Shown in pieces: positions 22,147-32,300 of a DNA stretch of 64,000 bases. Position numbers and translations under genes: made by a program. The notes beneath the pieces were generated by a model. It did not search any database. It saw only the letters and a program-made list of their open reading frames with translations, and had not been told where the DNA came from. Within the stretch, counting starts at the first letter, position 1, and each line of letters begins with the position of its first letter. The stretch comes from Hepsetus odoe (lineage: Eukaryota; Chordata; Actinopteri; Characiformes; Hepsetidae): assembly GCA_017165825.1 (NCBI GenBank), contig CM029385.1:1031089-1095088 (forward strand), written 5' to 3'.

Positions 22147-25100
22147 ATGTCGGAGGTGGAGGACGAGGCCGTTCTAGAGGACATCACCTGTGTGGAGATG
22201 GAGAACGAGTCGGCGGACGAGGTGAGCTTTGGGACGGGCGGGAGGGGAGTCCCATCTCCGGCCCATAACCGAATGTCTCTTTCTGTCTGAAGGGGGAGAT
22301 CGTGGCGTCCACCGAAATCTTCGGCGCTGATCCTTTACGGACGCTGGGAGAAATTCTGGCCTACTGTCAGGTAAACGTCTATCTGGGGTCATGAAGGTCA
22401 GCACACGTCCCTTGAGCAAGGTACCGTCCCCATCACTGCTCCCCGGGTGCTGGATATGGCTGGACGAGTGTGAGGGTTAAATTCAGAGGATGCATTTCGT
22501 TACGGGTCACCGTGTGTTCAAATAGTCACTTTCGTTTTCATTTTTTCCAAGTTCTCTTCCAAATTCAGGTCCTACAGGAGAGTTGAGTTTTCTTTTTAGG
22601 AATGAAATTCAACTTTTAGCAAGACTTTTATCAGCGAACAGCTGGAATGTGTGCAGCTTTTAGGAACAACTGACATAAACGTACAAAAATACTGAAGAAC
22701 TCCACTTCCTGGGATAGTTTATCGTTTGATTAAAAAACGTCTCCTGTAGATTCCCTTCATCAGTGTGGCCAGTTCTAATTGATGGCTCTCCATAAGAAAG
22801 TGGGCAGAATTGGTCTTCACGTGATCTGTGATATACACGTTCCTCAAGAACCTGTGGTCCAAATTCTGCTCCCTGCATCAGGACGCAAAAGCCAAAACCT
22901 GATCGTCAATCCGTGACGCCTGATTGGCTGTCGGCCTCTCCCGCAGGTTATGTACGGGGCCATCCGGAAACTGGATGAAAAGCTGGAGCTGCTTCAGGCC
23001 AGAGTGACAAACATCCAGGCCGACCAGCCGAGCCCGCAGGTAAAGTGTTTTGGGACGAGGGGTCAGAAGGATCAGAAGGTTGTGGGTTTGAATCCCCGTC
23101 CAGCAGGTTGCCCTGAGGTACCTTTGAGCAAGGTATCGTCCCCATCACTGCTACCCGGGTGCTGGATGTGTCTGCCCCCTGCTGGACGGGGTGTGTGTGT
23201 GTGTGTGTTAAATACAGAGGATGTGTTTGGTTCACTTTTGTGTTCACAATGACTGGTAGTCACTTTCACTTTCACTTGCCCATCCTCTGTCCCGGTGCAG
23301 CGTGAAGCAGCAGAAGTGGATGAAGGGCTCACAGACGTCCCGCACCGGCATCAGCGCCTCGGTTCTCCTCCCATCGAGGACACAAAGCCGCCCAGCCTCC
23401 TCCTCGTCCCAGAAAAGGCGTCGTCCTCCCGCCCGTCTTCGACCGGTGGACGGGCGTCGCCTCGCGCCGTGAAGAAAATGATCTTAAAGCAGCAAAGAAA
23501 CAAGCCGGACGTCACCAACGCGGACGCCATGGCAACGGCGAACCCGGATAACACAGGTGAGGTCGCAGTGAGGGCCCAGTGGTGCACCTGTGACATAAGG
23601 GGACGTCCCGTACAGAGTCGCACCCGTTATTTCTGTTTATTTGCCAGATTTAATACAGAAGGGCCGTGCAAAAGTTTTGGCACTGTTCCCAGCTCGTTTA
23701 GAAGGAAAAAGGGTGATCGCTAGTGATCGCACATCACACACACGTCACATGAGCGATTGTTTAAAAATCTCATTTTTAAAATCTACACTTATTCAGTAAC
23801 AGGAAGCCCCGAACTAAAAACAGATTTAGAATCGAATTGAATTTAATAACGTATGAATCATTTTCTTTTATACAGGTTTGGAGAAACTTCTCCTGGATTT
23901 GAGATTAGATCACAAACAACAACAAAAAAAGACATTTTTCCTTTCAAGAAGGCCGATGTGTTTCTGTCCCCTCTGTCCTTCAGGAAGCAGGAAGTTCGTC
24001 CTGCCCGGCAGTTTCCTGAGAAAAGCCGCCACCATGTCCAGACCCACGTCGGCCGCCCGGTTCCTCCTGCGGCGGGTCTTCTCCCACGAGGAGCTGGTGC
24101 ACAGCAACACCAAAGGAGACCCGGCGAGGGGCCTGAAGAAGCTCGACCCAAACAAGATCGGCGCCATACGAGGTCATTATTATTATTGTTCATAACTGTG
24201 TTAATAACGGCGTTAGTAACTGTTAATAATGCTGTTAGTAACGGTGTTAAGTGTTAATGTGTTAATAATGGCGTTAACTGCTTATGAGGGTGTTAATAAC
24301 TGTGTTAATAATGTGTTCATAACAGTGTTAATAATGGTGTTAATTAGTGTTAATAACGGTGTTATTACTGATCTCATTTTGCCCGCTGAGCTCCAGCCCA
24401 CTGTGTGGTGTGGGTTTGGACTTAAAGGAAATAACGGACGGCTGATTTTACTCACACAAAAAGAATTGGGTGGAAGGAATTTCAGAAACACGAAGTTCAG
24501 AAATAGAAACCGTTTAGAAGATCGGAAGCCGGTTCTGATCTAAAACGGGTTTTTAAGTGGGACTGCAGCTCTGGTCCGGCCTGTAGTCCTTTCTGACCCG
24601 TGATTTTCCACAGAGTGGCTGCAGAAGAGGTACGTGAAACACGACCTCCGGGAGGACGGCAAAGACTGGAGGGCGTGTCTGTCCGTCATGAACAAAGGCG
24701 CCAGGTACGTCCGGCTGATGGACAAGAAACGGAAGGTAAGAAACGGGACGAGGTTTTCTGCTCAGCGCTTGATTTCCACGGCTCGGCTGGTGGAGCTGTT
24801 CTCTCCAGTGCTCAGGGGACGAGGCCCCGGGGTCGGAGGGTCATGGGTTCAAATCCCAGACCAGCAGGTAGCCCTGAGGTACTTTTGAGCAAGGTACCGT
24901 CCCTATCACTGCTCCCCGGGCGCTGGGTAAAAGTGCTTTGTATCACCATGACAAAAAACTTTTATCACATGAAAGATGGGAGTTGCCTAGCAACAGGGTA
25001 GACCTGTCTGAATGAGCATTGTACCGAAAAGCGAACGCTTGAGTTTCCAGAAGAATCGGGTTCTGTGTTCACAGCTCGGGGTAAACGACAGAAAACCAGC

Positions 25101-25984
25101 TTCACCGATCAGACGCCTGGAGTCTCCGCCGGCAGCCGAGATCGACGTGGAACTGTCGGACAGCGACGACGGCGACCTCCGGAAACAGAAGGCACGGAAA
25201 CCCGTGTACAGAATGGAGTCCGACGTGGAAGAGTCCGATCGAGACGACCAGGGTGAGCCCAGACTTTCGGTTCTCTCAGTCCTCTGCTTGTCTTTCTGAC
25301 CCGTCTGACCCATTCCGGACCCTGTTTTTACTCCAAGTGTTCCTGGGTCGTCCAGACCGAGGGGTGAAGGTTCCCCGGTTTGCCATGTACACGGCCTGGC
25401 AGCGGCCCAGCCCTCCCCTCGTCGCTCGCTACCTCATCAAGTTCATGTTCTCCGAAGACGTTCTGATCCGGAGCAACGTTTACGGAAACGCCGAGTACGA
25501 CATGGAGCCGCTGGACCACAACAAGATCTCCGCGCTGAGGGGTGAGTCATCGGGCAAAGACAACTGACGGGACGGGGACGGTTACCGTCTAAGAATCATG
25601 ATCTTAACTTTTCAATTCTGAAGATCTGACTGAGACTTTCATTAAAAACGGATCCAGCAGAGCTCGTTATCGGATATCGGCTCCGTATCTAGAACCCTCA
25701 AGTGTGAAAATGGACATTTTAGGGGGAAAAATAAAAAATAAAAGGAAAATTAAATTCAATTTCAGTTGAAATACTGGGTTCTGCACATGGAGCCTTTATC
25801 GTAAAGAGAAACGGTCCAATCAGAAGTCTGATCTTTCCCCTGCTCTGTCCCTCTAGAGCATCTGTGCGAACGCTTCCCCGAAATGAAGCTGGAGGAGGAC
25901 GGACACGTCTGGAAGACGTGTGTGGAGGCCATTAACAGCTCCATCAGGAAGACCAGGCACAGGAGGAAGAAGCTTTGCAGCTGA
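22147..25984 (+). CDS. Two-BEN-domain protein, BEND2-like
   Basis: Exons: 22147-22221, 22293-22370, 22947-23039, 23301-23556, 23984-24172, 24614-24735, 25075-25252, 25338-25541, 25857-25984. Phases match throughout and give 440 codons plus TGA. BEN domains bind DNA or chromatin partners and usually act in transcriptional repression. Visible order: an acidic N-terminus (MSEVEDEAVLED), a short helical/coiled segment (GAIRKLDEKLELLQARV, ~55-71), a Ser/Pro/Lys-rich linker, BEN1 (~168-271, ending WLQKRYVKHDL...WRACLSVMNK), an acidic linker with ELSDSDDGD, and BEN2 (~331-440, LDHNKISALR|EHLCERFPEMKL...WKTCVEAIN) ending in a basic RKTRHRRKK. In both BEN domains the intron falls after the L-R residues in phase 1. 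Human BEND2 also has two BEN domains and lies near NHS. The name is inferred; another BEND paralogue is possible. Confidence 0.88.
22395..22545 (+). mobile_element. SINE family 1 fragment
   Basis: It contains gagcaaggtaccgtcccca, gctccccgggtgctggatat and a tail with tagtcactttcgttttc. It lies in intron 2 of the BEN gene and lacks the tRNA head. Confidence 0.75.
23045..23276 (+). mobile_element. SINE family 1, near full length
   Basis: It shows the head with gtgggtttgaatccccgtcc, the body with gagcaaggtatcgtcccca, an internal short TG tract and a tcactttcactttcac tail. It ends 25 bp before the exon 4 acceptor, so the insertion constrains that splice site. Confidence 0.82.
24177..24372. repeat. 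GTGTTAATAA-type degenerate tandem repeat
   Basis: About 15 imperfect copies of a 12-18 bp unit built on gtgttaataa follow the exon 5 donor. Confidence 0.8.
24822..24935 (+). mobile_element. SINE family 1 fragment
   Basis: It holds gggttcaaatcccagacc, then gagcaaggtaccgtcccta and gctccccgggcgctgg. It lies in the intron between BEN-gene exons 6 and 7. Confidence 0.75.
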
Positions 25985-26108
25985 CCGGCAGCTTTACGAC
26001 ACTGTCCGTCGCGCCTGAGGCTTCTGAGGAAGACGTGACCGGTTCCATTCGGGCTGACCCGAGGACCGTCCTGCGGAACAGTTCGGAGAACTCGCGAGGA
26101 TTTTGTGA

Positions 26109-26114
26109 AATAAA
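26109..26114 (+). terminator. Polyadenylation signal of the BEN gene
   Basis: AATAAA lies 125 bases after the TGA and is followed within 40 bases by a T-rich region. Confidence 0.75.
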
Positions 26115-26145
26115 AAAGACAAACAAACGCTGGACTGGTCGAGCC

Positions 26146-26162
26146 TTTATTTTTCCTTTATT
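26146..26162 (-). terminator. Paired polyadenylation signals of the BED/BEN gene
   Basis: On the minus strand AATAAA occurs at 26146-26151 and 26157-26162, about 410 bases after the BEN-cassette stop. Cleavage 10-30 bases further would fall at about 26116-26150, against or overlapping the convergent gene's 3' end. Confidence 0.6.
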
Positions 26163-26569
26163 TGTAAATAGAAACACTAGCACGTTCGGCGATTACACTT
26201 CTGTTATTATGGATTAAAAACGTGTAAAAAGGAAAGAGGTTCCGCTTCAATCGTATCTGCACGATATGAAGATTAAGCACCTTTAGGGTTTGGAAAAAAA
26301 ACGGAAACACAAAAGAGAGAAGGCAACGGAAGAGAAACCCACCCGTTACAGCGTCACCTAATAAGTAGATCTCGTTTCGAGTCGGAGGAAGAGCAGCAGC
26401 GAGTCAGCGCGACGCTGATCACAGAGAAACAGGTTTCGGCAGATCCGCAAAGCCCGGAACCCGAATCCGCTTCAGAACCACAAACCGGTCCGTACAGGAA
26501 CCGGCGAGGTGCCGACAGTGTGTACATGATTCACTTTAACTCCACCGCAGGGATCTGCGAGCAGGCGCG

Positions 26570-27143
26570 TCACTGCGGCGGAGAAGAAGATCCCGCTGCT
26601 CCCGGTGGTCCAAACATCCCCTGAAAAGATCAAAGACTAATTAATGAACACGTTCTTCTAAACTCTTTATATTTTCAAAGTTCCACACGAAGACCCTCCA
26701 GATTAATCTCTCCGAGACCCCGTTCACACCTGCTTTAGTCTCAGGATTAGATCTGGATCGGGTTGATCCCCAGGTGTGAACGCACCGCTTCGGGCCAAAC
26801 TGAAATCTGAACCGTTTCAGGTTCACAAAATGTGGATCTGGGACGTCCAGTTCTGTTCACCTCCACCGTAAAGAAATCTGAACCCTTTCACACCACTAAT
26901 CCCCAGTTATGGGGTAAATTTGAAAATTGCGAAAACCTTTAGAACCCTAACGATCCCTTCCTGACGCAACTTCACCACCAAGATTATTTTTACACAAAAG
27001 CTTCCTCACGTTCCGTCTCCGGGTTCCGTACCTTTTTCCTTTGGAGCTTTTTAATAATCCTCTTGATGACGCCAAGGCACTTGGCCCACGTTAAGCCATC
27101 CTCACTCAGGTCATGCTGGGGGTACATCTCAGCCAGCCACTCT

Positions 27144-27203
<60 letters not shown>

Positions 27204-29330
27204 ATGTACTTAAAGCCATCAAGACTGACTTGGTTTCCTCACACGCTTCATCTCCGTGGCTTCAGCCGGTTTTACCTCGGAGGGCTTCCAGTTTGTTGGG
27301 GTCGAGCTGATGGACGCCCCTGTGCGGGACGGCCCATGTGGCACTGCAGGACAGGGTGCTGATGGGAAGGAGGGCGTAGAGTGCAGGGACCACAGCTTTC
27401 TGAGGCTCTGCCTCCTTCAACGCCTGCATGTGCACAGAGGCCGGGATCCAGACCTTCCGCGAGGCGCAGCCAATCATCACTGAGCAGGAAAAGAAAGAAA
27501 GAGGAGAAATAGAATGAGAAAGGGTAATAAAGAAAGGACAAAGAGGAAGAAAAATAAGATTAAAAACCTAATTAGATGCAAATAAATTCCACAATAATTA
27601 CACTTTTTTAACTATTAAAAAATTTCATTTGAAAGTTTTAAACGGTCTATAATGAAGCGGTGAACTGAGACTCCGTCCACTGGATCCACCCGTCTCTACC
27701 TTTCTCGTCCTCCGCAGCAGGAAGCTCGTCCCCTTGCAGGACATCCTGGGGCTCACCTTCCGCAGGGGAGCACTTCCCTGTTTTTTTACGATTTCTCGCC
27801 TGCTGAGGACCCTCCTTCAGCTTCCCACCGTCCCGGGACAACTCCTTCATAACGGGACCCTCGCCTCTGGACGGCTGTGCCTGGGACCCTCTTTTAGCTC
27901 CTGCCTTTAGTCTCCTGCGCCTGTTGTGTCCTCGGTCTCCGGCGCTGCATCGGTCCAGCTGAGGGACATCTGTGGTGCCCGGGGCTTGTGGTACCGGACT
28001 CCGCTCCCATGGAGGGTCCCAGCGGTGGCTGGTCTGAGGTGAGGGACCTAGGCGCTGGGCGAGGGACCACGAGAGCTGTCCGGTTCCAAACTGTCCACGA
28101 GACAAATCACAGAAACCAGGGACACAAATCAAATCACAGAAAACCGATTTAAGCTGAATTTAAACAAATAAATCGGCAGATGTTTGCTTTGTTGTGGGTG
28201 CTGAACCGGGACCTGCACTGGAAACAGGAGGTCCCATCTGTACAATTTAAGGTGGACGTGAAACATCTGCAGGTGAGGTGAGTAAAAGCCCGTTACGGTG
28301 AGATTACTACTGAAGGGGGCGCCGTTTCCGTCTACGGAAGGAGTGTTTGATTCTACATCCATGTAGTACCTCTTCTAGCATCTCCTGCTTCCTGCATCCA
28401 GCTGTGGTGCAGTGGTGCGACTGAAGCTCGTCGATCTTCTGCTCAAGCCTCTGCACGGCTGCGTGCAGGTACTGAAAGAGGAGAACACAACGGAAGAACG
28501 TCAGCCAGGTGAAAGACGAGGAACCGCCGTTTAGGTGTGGAGAGGTTGTAACGATAAAGAACCAGCAGATGCTGAGAGGACTGATGCAGACAGGAGGTGG
28601 AGCTGGAGGTGTCAGAGTTAAAAATGCTGAGATGTTCGTTGGGTTGACGAGGATGGACAGGAGTAGGAATTAGTATATTAGAGGGACAGATCAGGTTGGA
28701 CGTTCTGGAGACGAAGTCAGAGAAGCAAGATTGCGTTGGTTTGGACACGTCTAGAGGAGAGATGAGGAGTATTTCAGGAAGAGCATGTTGAAGATGGAGG
28801 TGCCAGGAAAGAGGAGAAGAGGAAGACCAAATATCAGGTTAATGGATGTGGTGACAGAGGACATGCAGGGGGACGTTGTGAAAGAGGAAGATGAAAAGGA
28901 CAGGAAGAAATGGAGACCCCTAATGGGAGCAGCTGAAAGATGATGGAGGCTGCGGTTGTGGGACGTTGTAACGTTTGTTGATTTGTCCTCAGTAACGATA
29001 TAAAGTCTGAAGAGCCTTCACTCACCCTGCAGTGTTTAAGGACCTCAACCAGAACGTCCTCTTGTCCTTCACCAACCTTCGATCGCTCCTGATGGACGGC
29101 ACATTTAGAAAAGACATCAGCACAAGAGCAGACAGAAAAAGAAAGATGCGGATGATGGGCCTCGGACTCACGGAGTGCGGGACAGGAGGAAAGACGGGAG
29201 GCTCCAGTCCCGCCTGAGGACTGACGGCTCTGTTAGGCAGGGTGTGAGACGCAGACGCCCGAGTCCTTGCTGTCCCCGACTGGACCGTCTCACACGAGGG
29301 CTCGTCAGGAGGGAACGGCTCGCTCTTGTC
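26570..29330 (-). CDS. BEN C-terminal cassette of the BED/BEN gene
   Basis: Exons in transcript order: 29330-29172, 29088-29026, 28471-28370, 28090-27700, 27479-27276, 27141-27032, 26620-26570 (TGA at 26572-26570), 359 codons. The plan mirrors the plus-strand BEN gene: a 21-codon exon ending VLVEVLKHCR (compare LGEILAYCQ), a coiled exon AAVQRLEQKIDELQ (compare AIRKLDEKLELLQ), a basic/Pro-rich linker exon (HNRRRRLK), then a single BEN domain split in phase 1 after LDPNKLEALR and continuing EWLAEMYPQHDL...WAKCLGVIK. The first BEN exon is 204 nt, identical in length to its counterpart at 25338-25541. The cassette opens with an acceptor (atatttgcag|) and has no ATG of its own, so it must be spliced from upstream. 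Confidence 0.82.
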
Positions 29331-32300
29331 CTGCAAATATAAACAACTTTCAGATCCAAAGTTTTAGTGCCAGCGATCCCCACGCTCCACGATGATAGTT
29401 TGTCCTTTAAGGATGTCATGGTACCTTTTCTTTTTTCTACCAAGTACTTTCCCTTTTTTTTTTTTGTTTGTTTTTTGAACATGGTTTATTTTTTTCATCC
29501 ATCACAGCCATCGTTCCCTTCATTTCCAAACTGGAGTCGACTTGAGGTTTAACAAACATGTTGTTGAAGACATGAGCATCGAGTGTCCTTCACAAAAATC
29601 CACTAATCGGGAAAAAAAAAAAAAAAACGAGTGGAAGGAATGTTCCTACCGTCCTCGCCTCCATTAGATAATGATCAATAGATAAAAATAAGCAGGACCT
29701 TCGCTGCGAGGACGCGGAACAGAACGACGGGCCGGATCCACGGAAACAGGAGGACTTTTCCAAACGCGGTTCTCCAAAAAACATCTCAAATATTCTCAAT
29801 CGGTCCATCGAGCAACATCTGTCCGCGGCACGCTTCTGAGCGTCTCCGTCTCCAAAATGGGACAAACTTAAGACAGAGGACACAGTTAAGACCATTTTTT
29901 GGCATGAAGCAGCTCTCGGAATCAAAATTAGAGGCTTTTTGAGGAGATCTTGTCTCTGAGAACATTTTAGACCGAAGATTATTGGCACCTGCTCGGACTT
30001 TGTGGACTTTTCTTCGCTGGGGGTCTTACAAAGACGTCCTGCACATGAACACATGCACGTGCATATGAGCAAATCTGAACGCCTCGTTTTTGTCCCGTTT
30101 TTGGACACCCCCCCCAGAAAACCCCAAAAATGAACAAAAGGTTTTATAGCAGCAAGTCTTTTCCTTGACTCCTTGTAAGCCAGTTCCGGTTCCCCATTAG
30201 ATCAGGAATCCTAGTTCTTCTCAGTGTCCACACATTAAAGAAAAGACAGACAGACAGATAGAGTCGAACTTACAGTTTTGTTTTTGTTTTTTTTACATGC
30301 ACATTTCCGTGGAATAGGTTTCGTACAACTTGCCCACACAGAACGTCCTCTACTGACTAAATCCATGCTTGTCCTCCAAGTGCTTCAGCATGTTTGTGGT
30401 GTTCCCTCCCTGGCTGGAAACCTTCCGGAAGCAAGTCTTGCAGACCGGACGGCCGTCCACATTGATTGTGCCGTCCGGATTTTTCGGGTATCCGAAATAT
30501 TCCCAAACGAAGGACCGGACCTGCTTCGATGGAGGGCAGAGTTCTGTGGGCTCGCTTCCCCCTTGGAGTCCCAGCTTTGATTTTCTATTCGCTTTCTGGA
30601 ACGAGAAGACACCTTTTAAAAACCACGTGAGGTTTATCAGAAGGTGTCCCGAAAAAGGAACAAACATCCCGTCCTTACCTTGAACTCTTCGTACACGGAG
30701 AAATGGCAGAACTGCAGATGTCTGATCATCCTCCGCGAGTCCTGGCTCGACACTTTCCTGCCGCAAACTTTGCAAACAGGGTTCCCGTCCTCTTCCATCA
30801 CCCCTTCTGGACTTTTGGGAAGTCCAAAGTACTGCCATATGGGAGGAAGCGGCTGCCTGTTGGGTGGGAAGAGTTCAGGGAGCTCCTCTGCACTCACCAC
30901 CTTTTCCTTTTTCTCTGGGATCTGAAAAGAAACGAAGGATTAAATGGTTAAAACAGGCCGAGAATCGAGAAGCAGGACCCATGAAAGGGGGATGATCTCA
31001 CCTTGAGTTCGTCATAGAAGCTTCTGTGGTGGTCCTTCAGATGTGCGGTCATATTGGCTGTGACCTTTCCCTTGTTGGACACTTTGGAAAGGCAGATTTT
31101 ACAGATCGGGTAGCCGGCGCATTCCGCCGGACCCTCCGTGTCTCTCAGGTAGCCGAAATACTTCCAGACAGCGGATCTCACCCTGTGTTCTGGAGGGTGG
31201 AGGTCAGGAAGTTGGGTGGCTCCTCCGATGGTGAAGGGGTTCACTTCCCTCTGGAACAGTGAGACATTATTGAACGATCACTCCGTTTGAGATTCAGGAT
31301 TAAAAGAAATTACAGAAAAACACCCTAGAAGGAAGATCTCCAGAACTTGGAGCATGGCTTAGTCTAGCAAGGTCAGACTTGTTCTCAAAGGAGCAAGAGC
31401 TTCCAGACTTGGTTCTTAAATCAACATGAACACAGTTGACCAATGGTGGCTCTTCTTCTACAAGCTTTGGTCCACTTTAAGCTGAGCTTAACCCTGGTAG
31501 TCACTTAAGATCAATGATCCAGTTTGGAACTTGATGCGACTTGATGTTCTTGTCCTTGAAGACCCGAAGGCCTAAAGGTAAATCTCTGTAACTGTAAAGA
31601 CAGTTCAAGTGGATGTGTCCCTGAATTGTCCTCAACTCGCTCATTAAGGGAAACTTTACTCAGGACCTATCAGACCTGCCCTTGGTCTTCAGCAACAGAA
31701 AGGTCGAAGGTCATGAAAAGCTCAGCACTTGGTCAAGTCAAGTGCAGGTGTGAAAGAACCTTTTTGTTGTGGGTTCTAAAGTTCTTACAGACTGAACCGA
31801 CCAATTTTGGCCCTTCTGACCTTCAGATTTCCTTCAGGGATCTTCAGAAGTTCACTGTTCTAACAGGATGGTTAGACCTTACGAGACTAAGCCTGAATTT
31901 TAAGGCTTTTCAGAGAAACGGAAAAGCCGTGAACGTTTCACCTGTACTTCGTTATAAACTGTTTTATGGTTCTCCTTCAGGTGTTGCATCATGTTAGCCG
32001 TGGTTTCACCTCGAGAGATCAATTTTCGAAAGCAGAGTTTGCAGATTGGGGCTCCGTCTTCTTCGAGGATTCCTTCGGCCGTTTGCCGATATCCAAAATG
32101 CTCCCATAATTTTGGATTATGTTGCCCACTCGGTGGAAAGAGGTCGGTAGGCAAGCAAACGTCCTCAAAGGTCTCATTCGTAACTGCAGACTGAGAGGGA
32201 CATGTTGAGTTTTATCTCAAAAAACAAGGAAAAAAAAAAAACCTAACATGAAATGGGATGCAAGTCTATAGGAGCACAACAGGAGAAGGAGACGAGGAGC

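Noticed and set aside
29590..30108. 172-codon minus-strand frame
   Set aside because: No domain, poly-T encoded Phe run at its end, no paired splice sites in phase; probably 3'UTR or intron.
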